A DNA stretch of 64,000 nt from Paramyrothecium sp. XJ0827 (GCA_020881915.1 JAJFPB010000004.1:124001-188000), one strand, 5' to 3'; shown: positions 25,076-36,421, counted from the stretch's first letter. Numbers and translations are program-made. Notes: generated by a model from the letters alone, not told the origin.

Positions 25076-26509
25076 ATGGCGGAAATCGTTGGCTTGGTAT
25101 CTGGTATCCTGACATTAGCTGGCGTCGCAGCGAAGATATCTGTGGGCCTGTATCAGATCGCCTCAGACGTTGGCTCGGCTGGGAAGGACATTCGAGCGAT
25201 TGCATCTGACACCAATGCCTTTTCACAAACTCTCACAAACTTGAGCCAGGTCCTTGGCAGTGGAAGCGCAACCACGAGCCGTGCTCGCACAATCGCGGTG
25301 GACCTTGTTACATTATGTAGGGAAATGCTTAGTGACAGCTTGACTCTGCTCAAGGTCCTGGAGCCTCTGGTCAAACTCACCGGGAAGCGATGGAAACGCG
25401 CAGCGCTACGTGTCAGGTGGCTGTTCGAGAAGTCAAAATTTGCCTACCACAGACAGAGCTTGGAACCATTAAAAGCCACATTGACGCTGCTGGTAGCCAC
25501 CATGACATATGCAAATGGCTCGTACGCGTCTGCGGCGGTCAGCGACTCGCTTCGGGTCCAGTTGGAGAGCGTCAAGGAGGAGGTCAAGCTCACCGCGAAG
25601 GACTATGAGCCGCTACTTAAACAGATCCAGAACGAAGTACAGACGATGCGTGCCGATGCATTAATCGCTTTTGCAAAGATTGACCAAGATTCATCCCACC
25701 AAGCTTCTGCATCTATTGATTCCATCCCGGACGATGCAGAAGATGTCCATGGATCCGGCCATTTGAGCGAAATTGCAGGGAGTGACGCCAGCCCAGATGA
25801 GCTTGCGGTCCCACCGGCTGTCTTGGCTATCACGACCGGCCTGCCCGGCCTACCTTATCTCCAGCGCCAGGCGCTACGCCTAGCAGAAGACGTCCTCGAT
25901 GAGCTTCAAGACCAAATCTCATCCGTCACCGACGCGAGTATTGCCATCACGCCACAACAAGCTTCATCAACAGACGCGGGCTCCGAAGGTGTTGGAAGCG
26001 TAAACCAGGGTGGACCGAATGGCACGCCAGGAGGCTTCTTCGACATTGAAGGAAGCCTGGCCTCGGCCGTTGCAGAAATATCGCTAGTTCGTGATGCCAC
26101 ATTTCAAGAAGCCAAACAGGAAAGCGTAGACGAGGAGAAACGCAAAAGGCGAAACGAGCGAGGCAGGGCCTTGTATGACAGAGCAAAACGCGAGGCCAAG
26201 GGCAAGATTGCTTTTTCAAACTTCAAAGTGGGAGACTTGGCGCTGTTTCTTCCATCCAGAGGTCAAGTCTCGCGCGCCTGGGTGGCCTTCAACATAGGCG
26301 CACCCCATTTCTTCCTACGCGACCAGCCAGAGCACAGATTGGACAGGAAGGAGTGGTTGGTTGCGCGTATCACGAACATTGAACCTCGCGTCGTGTCTGA
26401 TACAACAGACGAGAATGATAGTAACAATCCGTTCCAGCTCAACAGGGGGTTGTATTGGTGGTTGGTTGATGCGAGGGAAGAAAGCACTAGAGGGGGAAGG
26501 CGAGATTAG
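25076..26509 (+). CDS. HeLo-like N-terminal domain fused to Atg11 C-terminal (claw-type) domain
   Basis: An intronless frame of 477 residues. Residues 1 to about 200 resemble the fungal HeLo-like/PigL_N signalling region (a hydrophobic start EIVGLVSGILTLAGVAAKI, then long amphipathic helices) that usually caps NLR-type or cell-death proteins. Residues about 200-350 are low-complexity linker and a charged helix. From about 376 to 470 the protein matches the Atg11 C-terminal domain, including NFKVGDLALFLPSR, VAFNIGAPHFFLRDQ, KEWLVARI and a final NPF...GLYWWLVDA motif. In Atg11 this claw-type domain binds cargo receptors of selective autophagy. None of the rest of Atg11 is present. Role inferred: linking autophagy receptors to a HeLo-type partner; this has not been shown. 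The NB-ARC neighbour fits a self/non-self or immunity island. Confidence 0.8.
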   Translation: MAEIVGLVSGILTLAGVAAKISVGLYQIASDVGSAGKDIRAIASDTNAFSQTLTNLSQVLGSGSATTSRARTIAVDLVTLCREMLSDSLTLLKVLEPLVKLTGKRWKRAALRVRWLFEKSKFAYHRQSLEPLKATLTLLVATMTYANGSYASAAVSDSLRVQLESVKEEVKLTAKDYEPLLKQIQNEVQTMRADALIAFAKIDQDSSHQASASIDSIPDDAEDVHGSGHLSEIAGSDASPDELAVPPAVLAITTGLPGLPYLQRQALRLAEDVLDELQDQISSVTDASIAITPQQASSTDAGSEGVGSVNQGGPNGTPGGFFDIEGSLASAVAEISLVRDATFQEAKQESVDEEKRKRRNERGRALYDRAKREAKGKIAFSNFKVGDLALFLPSRGQVSRAWVAFNIGAPHFFLRDQPEHRLDRKEWLVARITNIEPRVVSDTTDENDSNNPFQLNRGLYWWLVDAREESTRGGRRD

Positions 26510-27008
26510 AGCCATCAGCTAGTGAACTATTGTGGTTCATCTTTACGTCCAATGTTTTCTACTGTATTAGTGTTGGTTTTTTGCTAGGGTATTTAACTCC
26601 TTGAGAGTGTAGAGCCAAGACAAATAAGAAAATTGAATTCAGGTTCATCTTAGGCGATTAAATAAAAACACCCACAAATTGGTAGAAGGTCAAATGTCAG
26701 GCCATTGATGTTAGATCACAATGGTGATCTCAAACTTTGTCCACAATGTTCTTATCTAGGCAAATTCATCCCATCTACTCGGCTACGAAGTCCACCTGTC
26801 TTGTCTGACCGCAGGTATTCCGGCTCCAGCACAGGTTAGCTGTCTTAAGTCAGTTAGCGATGAGGAAGATACAACATCCTTATTGTAATACACAAGGTAG
26901 ATTAATTAAATGTAATCTCAATTAGTATTGCTAGCCTCAGAGTATGAGATTCAACTGCATAAAGAGAAGAAGAAGAAGAAAGCTAGCTAGGTCCCTGGGG
27001 AGCGGCCG
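26510..27008. other. Intergenic region, nothing recognised
   Basis: About 500 bases after the HeLo/Atg11 fusion gene. Moderately AT-rich, with a short GAA-rich run near 26966-26980. No supported gene. Confidence 0.4.
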
Positions 27009-27437
27009 TTATATAGCTATTAGTGGACCTTGTTCCGGCGCCAGCTTGTCCCGCGCCATAATCCCAGGGTCTCTATTACCTTGTAACAAAGTCCCTGGGA
27101 ATCCCGTCGATAAGATCGTGGCCGGAAGCCATGTCTCCGCGCTGTGGCAGAGCGACTCCTTTTTGGCCATTGCCCCATTGAGCCAGCCGTCGCCAGGCTC
27201 ATCGCCATTGGCAAAATTCACGACCGCAGGGAGTTCGTCATGTGGAGGCGGCGCAGCCTCGCCACTTTTCTCTCTTTTCAGTGAGGCGTATATCATTTTG
27301 ATGGCGACATTGATGGTATCGTCGTTGATGACCTTGATTGTGGTTGGTTGCAATGGACTGCGCTCAGGGTCGAGGCGAGTAAGGGAATTGGGCTTACATA
27401 CTTGAGCAACACGGGGCCCCGTCCGTATAGACTTCAC
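27009..27437 (-). pseudogene. PARG-like (DUF2263-type) fragment
   Basis: A minus-strand frame of up to 142 codons contains VVNFANGDEPGDGWLNGAMAK, close to the macrodomain-like core of microbial poly(ADP-ribose) glycohydrolases. In that family a QEE triplet supplies the catalytic glutamates; here the position reads KKE, so the first catalytic Glu is missing. The upstream part (a VINDDTINVA motif) also fits the family. The rest of the fold is absent after residue 142, and no convincing 5' exon or start could be placed. It is best read as a truncated or inactive relic; a divergent small functional protein is possible. Confidence 0.42.
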
Positions 27438-27607
27438 CCAGTACTTGTATTATGTCTCCTTGAGCTAACTTGATACTTGATTAGGATGTTTTTCGCAACT
27501 CCGCTCACTCACCGGGAGGGGAGACAGCCAATGAAGAATTGTCACGTAGCTCACTTTCCCGTTATAGAATGCTTCACCTCCGTATCCTACCAGCCCCTGA
27601 TCACAAG

Positions 27608-30004
27608 CTACTGGGACCAAAAAACAACAAGGTCATCGTAATCCTCCTCTCCAAGCTCACTACTTGGTCTGAGATCCTCCGGCTTTAGCAAGCGCCGGAG
27701 GTCATACGCCTCTTTGGACTCCGCAGCCGCCCGGTCTTTGTCCCCCTCAATGGAAGATATCTTTGCTCCCTTGTACGTGACCCGCGCAAGCTCGTGCCTG
27801 TAGCGAGGTCGTCCAGTGAAGATCTTGAGTGCTTGATTGATGAGAGAACTGCACCAGGGCGCGCTTAGTGAAAGTACTTTGGTCGACAATAGGTCTGGGA
27901 CGAAACTCACCGAGCCGTCGCAAGATCCCCAAAGTGCAGATGGTCATCAGCTAATCGAACACAAACATCACCTAATCGGTGGTGCATGTCCCCGAGAGTG
28001 GCACGATACTATTTTAGGCACCTGGTGTGATACTCGAGACCCTTTTCGTGATCCCCTTTGCTCACGTACACGTTGCCCAGCGCATAGAACATTTTGCCAG
28101 TCCTTTAGATTTGGTCAGCCTGATCGCACGGAGACACTGGACGCAATCCTTACTTGAATGAGTTTGTATCATCGTAGCCGAAAGCTAGTCTGTAGATATC
28201 GATGATTTCTAGGAGGACACGCTCCGCGTCATCGTGGTTGCCAAGCTTCCAATACATCAAACCAACATTGGATTGCGACCAGCCAAGCATGGTGTCTTGG
28301 TAATGTGGAAGTCGTTGGAATGAGTCAATGGCCTTGAAGAAATAGTCAATGGCAACCTCGTACTCGCCGTTCATGGCATGCGCCACGCCAGTTTCGTTGT
28401 AACCCATGCACAACTCGTAGTCGATTACCAGTTGGCCCTCTTCGTCTCGTCTTTCCAAGACCATGTCTAACCAAATATGTGCATGCTTGAGGAACTTTTT
28501 CGTGTCGTTGGTTTCGCCGGCAGCAGTGCCTTGGTTGTGGTGTGTGTCCCGCAACAAATACGCAACATCTGCGCGTGACTTGTCTTCCAACTCACCGCAA
28601 ATTACCTCAACGAGCTCGAACCAAGCAATCGAATCTTCTTGGAAACCTCGCTCGAACATGTACCTGCTTCTGTTCAGTTCGAACCTGTTGATTTAGAAGG
28701 AGACTTTACCATCCCGCCTCGTTGAAAAGGGTGGAGCTGGCCACTTTCTGTTCAAAATCCTGGAGCGAAGCGACAGCGCCATATCCGTTTTTCAGTCGAA
28801 GGACACAAGGGAATAAGGATGCACAGTCTTTGTAGCGGCCTGTAAAGAAGCGCGTCTCCAGCATAGAGAAGGGCCAGACTTCTGAGACAGCTTGAGTCGC
28901 CAAGTCATACACCTCGACCAGGCTTTTCTTATCCATTTTCTCCCTCACCACGTCCTGGACGATACGGTGGATATAGATATCGGCCGTGTCTGAATTCTGG
29001 CTGATTAGCGATGCTTGGAGAAGCTGTGCTCTGGCTCTCAAATACTCTCCCATTCCCTGCGGAAAATTGCCCAACAACCCCTTGGAGCACGCTTGAATCA
29101 GGACTTTCTCAGGTATTCGGTCCGGATCAAGGTGTGATATGAGGAAAAGTAGACCGAGGCTCTTGATGCTCAACCCATCGAGACCCAAGCGGAATGAAAC
29201 TGAAAACATTTGCTGGGGTACAGAGGCGGTTCCTCTGCTCAGGCCAATGTGCTCAATTCCGCTTTCGTCGCAGAGAATCAAGAACTCTGAATAGGACAGG
29301 CCAAGCCGAGACATTACGCCAGCCATCTGTGTCAGTAGGAGCGGGACACAACCCAACTTCTGTACAACTTCTATGGCCTGCTGATCTTCAGCAGGGCGAG
29401 ACGGCCTCCGCGTGAGAGTGTTCATGAGCTCCACCGCTTCTGTTGTCTGGAATGGCTGCAAGTCTATTCCGTGATTGGCAGTATAGACCTGGTTCTTTGC
29501 CAAAGAATTGCGGCTAGTAATAAGAACAGCTCCTGAGCCAGTCGTCGGCCAGAATTCTTCCAGGACATCGAGATTATCGACGTTGTCAAATATCAACAGC
29601 CAAGAAGCCTCGTTAGACGGTACTGCCGGCACATCGTGGGACCGAACGGGGTTGGATAGCCACCCATTGACGAGATCCGGAGCAGATGTCAGATCCTTGA
29701 TTTCATCCTGTTCTGCCAACCCGAGCTGCACGGCGACTCGAGCAAACTCTTCAATCATGATGTTTCTTTCGTCTGCAGCCACCCACAACACGGCGTCATA
29801 CTTGGATTTTCTCGAGTAGGCAAATTCTACTGCGGTCTGGGTCTTGCCGATGCCGCCCATACCACATAGAGCAAAGGACCGAATAGATGCATGACCAGCA
29901 GTGCCTTCCAGGCCTGGGGCTCTTTTCGGCAAAAGGGTATCATCCATCAATTGTAGGACGTTTTCTCTCCCGAGAAAATTCATCTTGCGCTTGTGTGTTC
30001 GCAT
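27608..30004 (-). pseudogene. NB-ARC/TPR (NLR-like) gene interrupted by an in-frame stop
   Basis: Exons 30004-28710, 28663-28154, 28102-27911 and 27848-27608 join in frame to 745 codons. The NB-ARC ATPase shows the P-loop GMGGIGKTQ (residues 48-56), a Walker B LLIFDNVD and a CVPLLLTQ (GLPL-like) motif. The C-terminal half holds TPR units. Within the TPR region an in-frame TAG at 28011-28009 splits otherwise continuous coding sequence (CLK before, YRATLGDMHH after). No intron removes it without a frame change, so the product would end at 632 residues. The N-terminal effector domain is not visible; a possible acceptor at 30045/30044 suggests a further 5' exon that I could not define. Such proteins sense non-self and trigger regulated cell death. 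The gene may be inactive, truncated but active, or read through. Confidence 0.75.
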
Positions 30005-30921
30005 TGCGAAGCAAGGCAGCTTGGGATTCTTGTGGATGACGACGCTTGAGGTGGTTTAGCCAGTCATGTCAGGCGGTGTCTTCCCGTCCAAAGGTTCCTG
30101 CTTCTAATTTGCTTACTTTACCTCACTCGCAGCGGCGCTCGCCGTGGCCCCCGAGGCGTCCGAATGTTGCAGTGACCGGAGCATGGCTGAACCGCCAACG
30201 GATCGCTTCAGGAAATTCCTTTTGTCTTGGCCAGAAGTGGAGGACGAGAGTCGAGAGTTTACCCGCAGAGATGGAAGTATGTGAAAACAGGGCAGCACAC
30301 CAGGGCAGGCGGGGACAACAAGGTGGCTGCGCACCCGTACCTTAAGCATTCCCGTGCCTGAAGGCTCTGTACAGGCTACATACACCCCCTCCTTCCCTTC
30401 ATGCTCCTTGGACGTGTTGAGTGTGACGTTTTGTCTCAATTCGCCGCAAAACAAGAGGCAGAAAAGTACTTCATCGAGGCATTCGAAAAGAGCGCCCCCG
30501 CCGCCTGAAGCCTTTGTCGGTCGGTGACGATGCAGGGGCCTGTTTTCATAACACCAAATGGCAGGGAAGCATTGGATTGCACTTGCAACGCCTTATTACT
30601 TCGCAGGCCGACATGTCCGTGCTACAGTACGACTTGCGTGTTCGGTATATTTGTTGATAGTAGGACCGCCAGGCACAAAACGAAATTACCTTCGGTATGG
30701 GCATGTGACATTCTAGAGTTCCCGAAACTCTGGATCCACAGCTGTAATTTTTATAGTGAGAATTATAATGGTCATGGGTGATTTCTAACGTATCAATGAC
30801 GAACAACTCCATATTCTCAGGGAGCGTCATGTAAAGGTGTGTCTTTTATTTTACCTTAACTTTCACTGTAAACTACAAATCCCAACACATCTCCCACAGA
30901 CAAACCATGAAGCGCCTGGCG
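30005..30921. other. Region upstream of the NB-ARC gene
   Basis: About 900 bases. On the minus strand an open stretch at 30113-30454 ends near plausible splice donors and may hold a 5' exon of the NB-ARC gene, but its translation matches no domain I recognise and no consistent junction could be fixed. The rest shows nothing supported. Confidence 0.35.
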
Positions 30922-32059
30922 TCACTGTTCCCACAGTCCCAGGAAGCCCCGTTCCCCTGTCGACATGGACGTCTGCTCCTGCTCCTCATGCGAATTGCGG
31001 TAATTGCCAAACTTGCTGTTCAGCCACCCGATGCCCGTCCAGCGCGCGCCGTCGCCGTCCACAAGGATGGCGTCGTTGTTGGGCCGCAGGAAGAAGATGA
31101 CCGAGTAACGCGTGCCCGTCGCCCATCGGCCGCAGGGCACGACGCGGTGGAGGCACGACTTGAGGCGCTGCTCGGAGAGGGAGCGGAGGGAATCGCCCAC
31201 ATTAACGATGGCACAGCCCGGCCGCGGTGCGACGTAACTCCAGCGGACGCCGTCTCCCGGCAGGCACACCTGAAGGCCCCAGTCGCTGCAGAACAGCACC
31301 GAGACGCTGCCGGCGTCCGTGTGGGTGAAATGGCCCTGGCTGACGTCGGGCGCTAGCAGCTTCTGCACGGGGTACGACTGCAAGACGGCTGCGGACTGCG
31401 AAGGTGAGTCCATGCGGTGCTGGTGCTCTAGCCTGCAGTCGCCGGTGAGGCCTAGGGAGTCGGATAAGCTATCGAGCACGATTCTCGTGATGGAGTACGA
31501 CTCATTCATGAATGTGCCGACGGTATGCCAGTCTGCCTTGATACCCTCTGGAACAGACAGTTGTGTGCCTGGAATGGTATCAGATAACAAGTCCAAAGGT
31601 GCCTGGAGGAATCAGCACAGGATCCGAGTGTCTGTCTCTACCCGAAGCTGGGCGACGCACCCTCAGCCCCTCGCACCCGTCTTTCTTTTTGCTCACATTT
31701 TCGTGGTCAAGACCTAGAGGCTTGTAACTATGGGTGACTGGTCAGCCTGTGCGTCAAGTAGCGAAGAACGGCCAGGGTCGACAAGTCACGTACCCGCAAA
31801 TGTTTGACACGGCAGAGTCGCTTCGCCGGTCCTTCAGTTTCTCCTCCAGCGGTTTGGAAAAGTACCTCTTGGTCACGCCAAAGAGCTCATCGACAATTGC
31901 AAGGACGGCTTCCGACTCTGCGTCCCCGAGATCCAGGTAGAAGAAGCCGTATTCCGTGCACACAGAGAGCAACTTTCCTGCCTCCGCTGCATCCTTGTTC
32001 CGCAGCGCCCGGTAGCTCACGACGGGTAAGTCACTGACACTGAAGTCTTCTTTGCCCAT
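30922..32059 (-). CDS. 2-oxoglutarate/Fe(II)-dependent dioxygenase
   Basis: Three exons (32059-31794, 31727-31661, 31602-30922) give 337 residues in frame. The N-terminal DIOX_N region (VSYRALRNKDAAEAGKLL, then YGFFYLDL) is followed by the oxygenase core. The iron ligands are visible as HTDAG and the distal LHRVV histidine, and the 2-oxoglutarate-binding Arg lies in RYSVIFFL. This is the isopenicillin N synthase-like class. Members hydroxylate or cyclise small molecules, often in secondary metabolism, using O2 and 2-oxoglutarate. Probably cytosolic. It lies tail to tail with nothing obvious, and the NmrA-like oxidoreductase is next on the same strand. Substrate unknown. Confidence 0.88.
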
Positions 32060-32774
32060 AGTCAGTCGCGAAGCAGTTTGGACAAACAACTGGCTTACGG
32101 TTTCTGGCCCATCTACAGCGTTCTTTATACACCGTAATGGGTGCGCTGTTCTCGAAGCCTTGAGAGTATGGGGCTCCTTGTTGATGCAACCATTCGCACC
32201 GAGCCCCTCCAGAGAGGGTGGGGTTCTTAGGATGCAGCCCATGGGGCGAACAATTTAGGCGAACAATTTTTCCGAATTTCTCTCAAAGCCCCTTAGCCGT
32301 CGCTCATCGGAAGCGGAGAAAGGGTGGGGGGTCGGGAGAACCGGGCGGGATGCTGTGCCTTGCCGAGGGGAGATGCATGGGTGCGTTGCACAATATACAA
32401 TGTGGTGTTTTGCACATTAGACCGAGCGTGTGAATAGCCAGGGATCTGCATCATTTGGCTGTCGCTTACAGCAACGGGAGGCCTGGATAGGTGCTTTGAA
32501 AAAGGTTCATTCGGCAGCCTGTCTCATCGACTGTCTACCTTGGTCAATAGCTTATCATTTGAGCAATACTAGAAGCCTCAGTAGCACTGGGTGGCAAGCA
32601 CTATGCCATCGTAACGCTGCGGCCGCTCAGTCGCAACCGGTGTGGACGCACGACACCTGGACCACGGCACCGAGGAATACCACACCCGCCATCCGATTCG
32701 TCACTCGGCTACACGAGTATGCAAACCCAACCAATGCTTCCCACGCCACCGCAATGTTGAGAATCGAACAGTTC
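32060..32774. other. Intergenic region, nothing recognised
   Basis: About 715 bases between the dioxygenase start and the 3' end of the NmrA-like gene. It presumably includes the dioxygenase promoter; no clear motif was found. Confidence 0.4.
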
Positions 32775-33752
32775 TCACTGTCCCAAGATCCTGCGAACAG
32801 ACTCCTGCAAGTTCTCCTCGGGAAGGCCCAGGAGCTTGTTGTCCAGCCAGCCTTCCTTTTCGAAATTGGCACCCCTGTCAGCGTCTTCTGCATAAAGGAG
32901 CATAAGGACAAGGAGCTTGAGCCCCTCGGAGTGGTCCTGGTCGCCGAGCTCCTTGGCCTTGCGCAGAGTCTCGTCTCTTGTCATATGATCGGTTTTCCAC
33001 CGGGTGCCAGAGGCGTCTTCCAGGGCTTCCAGCACCTGCCGCTGGGATACGGTGAAGGAAGCAACAAAGACTGGTCGGTTAACCGTTTCCATGGGATGCT
33101 GAAGCACCTTGACAACGGCGAGAGCAGCGGTTCCGATGTTGGTGGTGGACCATGGCTTATTTCCGGAATCGTAGATGACGGCACGCTTTTCGTCTAGATG
33201 ATAGTCGAGCCAGCCGTCCTTGATGCCCCAGTCGAAGAATTGGCCGGTATGTATGCCTGTCCAGGTCAGGCCGGTCTGCTCCTTCGACTTGAGGTAAGCC
33301 GCCGTCTTGGCCTTGTCGGCATACAAAGGGCACAGGTCGCTTGCGGCAGGGCAGGTGTTGTTGCCGTACTCGGTGGGTATGAAGCGCTTCACGCCAGCAC
33401 GCACCGCAGCATCAATCATACGCATGTGAAGGGTGTAGGGTCGGCCTGGGATGACAGAGACGACGGCATCCTGGCCTGTGAAGGCTTGGACCAACTGATC
33501 TTCCGGGCTGTCATCATCAACCCTGATAACATTGAGATGCGGCGGAAAGGTGGACCTTGAGGATTTTCGCGCTACGAGGGTGAGGTCGAACGAGGCATCA
33601 GCCTCAAAAGCAGCGAGAACCTCGGAACCGAAAAGCCCTTCAGCCTGTGAGGATGGTGCGGCTTCCAGTCAGCGTGTGCTGTGTGATGTGGGGCCGTACG
33701 TTGAGAGAAGACTCACGCCTAGAAGGATAACCTTCTTAATTGGTTCCGTCAT
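32775..33752 (-). CDS. NmrA-like / isoflavone-reductase-type NAD(P)-binding protein
   Basis: Two exons, 33752-33717 and 33644-32775, with a 72-base intron give 301 residues. The glycine-rich dinucleotide motif GxxGxxG (GAEGLFG, residues 12-18) is assembled only after splicing. The pattern AAVRAGVKRFIPTEYG (about residues 100-115) is typical of the PCBER/isoflavone reductase branch of atypical short-chain dehydrogenases. Such proteins are either NAD(P)H-dependent reductases of small aromatic compounds or redox sensors like NmrA. The usual catalytic lysine region (YADKAKTAAYL) is present, so activity is possible. The first ATG lies about 40 bases from a long GT microsatellite. Confidence 0.87.
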
Positions 33753-33789
33753 TTCTCTTCTCGGAGACGGCGTTGCCAGCAGGACTTGA

Positions 33790-33855
<66 letters not shown>

Positions 33856-34428
33856 CGAGGATGTGTGGATATCCAGGTGTGGGTGTGAAGTGTGAACAAC
33901 GGCTGGGGATTAACCTGTGGGGCCACTGCGTGAATCTATGCATCTGGTGGGCCCTCTTCCGCCCCTCCTTCTCGGAGAATGAAACCAGAGCCCCGCTTTG
34001 CCATACATGTCGAGTTGCACCGTGGGGGTTTCAAGACTCTACCTCTACAGTAGGACCTGACTTCCAAGTCCGCCTCGGCTTGGCCTGTTTCTCCTCCTCT
34101 TTTCATATTCCTATCTTTCCTATCTTCCCAACCCGCGATTGGTCTTCCGTTGTCTCACTTCCACAAACGGGTATCACAGGAATCACAGACACATGGATAA
34201 ACGAATTCACACAATAGATAGTCTGGCTTGTCGAGGTGGTCACGGCCAACGCAGCCGAATCTCCTGGCCGTTTGTGCCTCTTCCCCTATGTAGCCTGCTA
34301 GGTGAGCCTACGGCACAGAGTGGCTGAGCAAAGCAAGAAGCCGTGTTCACCTCGTGATTCTCTTCTACAACTGCGCTCGCCAGCCCACCTGCGATTCACT
34401 ACCGCGTCCAAAGTAAACCAAGTCGTCC
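33753..34428. promoter_or_regulatory. Divergent intergenic region with GT microsatellite
   Basis: 676 bases separate the NmrA-like start (minus) from the CorA-like start (plus). No gene is supported here; the open frames over the GT tract are repeat artefacts. It must contain promoters for both genes. Confidence 0.45.
33792..33854 (+). repeat. (GT)n microsatellite, about 31 units
   Basis: An uninterrupted alternating GT run of 63 bases. It starts 40 bases upstream of the NmrA-like ATG, so it probably lies in that gene's 5' leader or core promoter. Such tracts vary in length between strains. Confidence 0.97.
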
Positions 34429-36340
34429 ATGAGTAGACTTAGCTCCAGCCAGTCAGAGTCTCAAGGCGATAGGAAGGCTTCGCCTCCTCCAGGACGCCCA
34501 TCGTCTGAACGAGAAAGCCACCACTGTAGGCCACGCCATGCGCATCTCCGCCCCCCGCCCATGGTTCTGTCGCCTACATGATTACTGACTGACAAACCAC
34601 AGTAACTGTTCGAAGTTACGCCAAAGCTGTATACAGATACTCCAAGCTGAGCACCGGTGCTGGTCATCATCATGCGAGATTGGCGCAGTTCTTCTCCAGC
34701 TTGTTGGCCCAGTCCGCTTCAGAATTTCAAGCGCCTGATCATGTCGAGCACTTTGCTACCCTCTACCGCTTCGATGCAAAGTCTGCAGCTGCAACCCTGG
34801 CCGTACCGGGCACTTGCCCTCCGATCCTGACTACCGACACCGGTCACAAAAGATGGCTCATTCGCGATGCCGTCCATTTCAAAAGCTGCAAGGACTTGAT
34901 GAAGCACAACATACCAGCCTCGGCCGACTCACCGGGACAGCTTCTCTTCCTGCGGGGGTACCCGTCCTCCGAATGGCTAGGCCTAGTCGGCAGCAAATAT
35001 CGGGTCGACCCAGAGTTTTTCAGCCGTTTCCTTGATTTTCGATCCCTCGACGATCGTAACAGCGAGTTCTCCGTTCCGTCGCTGCCATCCAAAACCTGGA
35101 ACATTGTGGAGCTGTCGTTGGTCACCCTCGGCTTACGCAACACGACCAACCCATACGAGCAACCCGTCAACGTCACGGCCATTCGTACCAAGACGGCGGC
35201 TGCGCTCCAGGGCATGCATCATCGCATCAACCGCGGGGACACGATTTCTGTGGGAACAAACTTGATTCGGAGCTTACACATTCTGGACGAAACCACATTT
35301 GCCATCGAACAGCGCATCGCCATCTGCCTGCAGCCTGCTCAGGGGGAGAGAAGATGGATAGGTACGTTGGACAGCTTGGCACTCTGGCATGGCTCATAAA
35401 GGCGAAGTGCCTAACTTTGTATCAAGCGCTCATTTGGACTGACGGCGGAACGGAAGTGGAGCCGGTCCAGAACAGTGGCTCGGATGGGATGAAAGGAATC
35501 ACGTTCGAAGCTTCGATTGCCTCCGCTTTACAAATCCAATTACCGCTGCGATCTTCTCTCCTTCCAATCACCAACTACCGACCAATGATGGGCCTCAACG
35601 CGCGTCTGCTTGCCAAGTCTTTTCCGGACATGGGTCCGGAGAATCGCCATGCTGCGACCAGGCTCCACGCTGACTACGGTCGGTCGCTGCGAATGAGTGT
35701 CGCGGCTTGCGACCCTTTTTATTGCATCAAAGAAGTGCTCGAAACGGTGGCGTCCTCCGAGAAACAGTTCCTGAACATGGTCGGAATTAAATTGGAGAGG
35801 ATGTTGGCGGCGCAGGAGGAGGGGACTTCAGAGACCCTTGCTAATCTGAGATACTTCAGCGTGCTTCTCCACTACCACTCGCAGCTCATGAATGATTCAC
35901 TACTCTCACTTGGCAGCACGAATCACGCCAAATGGCCTAAATCAGACGAAGAAGCCGCCAAGGCCGCTCGGAAGGAGGTTGTCCACGACTTTGAGCATCT
36001 CCGCGACCAAGCCGAGGCTCTGAGACGGCGCTGCCAGGAAGAAATCACCGTCTTGATGAATAGCATGGCCATCGCGGAGTCAGTCAAGGCCATCGAGCAG
36101 GCGGGGCGTATTGAAAAGCTGACATTTCTGGCCTTCATCTTTGTCCCAATCTCTTTTACCTCGGCATTCTTCAGCATGAACGTCGACGAGGTGCGGCACG
36201 TTAAGCTGTGGATATGGATTGTGACGAGTCTGGGGATATCATCCCTCGGCCTTGTCTATCTACTATCTGATTTGTCTATTGTCGTCGATTTCTTGAGGAG
36301 ATGTAGAGATTTTGGGGTCCAGTACCTACACAACAGCTAA
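34429..36340 (+). CDS. CorA-like membrane protein with two C-terminal helices
   Basis: Three exons (34429-34525, 34603-35361, 35427-36340) give 589 residues in frame. A Ser/Pro-rich N-terminus is followed by a large soluble domain with helical segments. Two hydrophobic segments lie at about 545-565 and 575-595 in the last exon (LTFLAFIFVPISFTSAFFS and LWIWIVTSLGISSLGLVYLL). This layout is that of fungal CorA/Mg2+-transporter-like proteins. The signature GMN tripeptide after the first helix reads SMN, so classical Mg2+ selectivity is doubtful. Probably a plasma or internal membrane protein of unknown substrate. It is divergent from the NmrA-like gene. Confidence 0.82.
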
Positions 36341-36421
36341 ATACCAAGAAATGGAATTAGTCTGAACGGTTAGGGTTAAGAAGATTTAATTATATAAGCT
36401 AGAGTTATTATTGATAAATCT

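Noticed and set aside
30524..30830. Short frames on both strands between the NB-ARC and dioxygenase genes
   Set aside because: No similarity or splice logic linking them to either neighbour.
33669..34217. Frames with poly(Thr-His) or poly(Cys-Val)
   Set aside because: Products of the GT microsatellite read in different frames, not genes.
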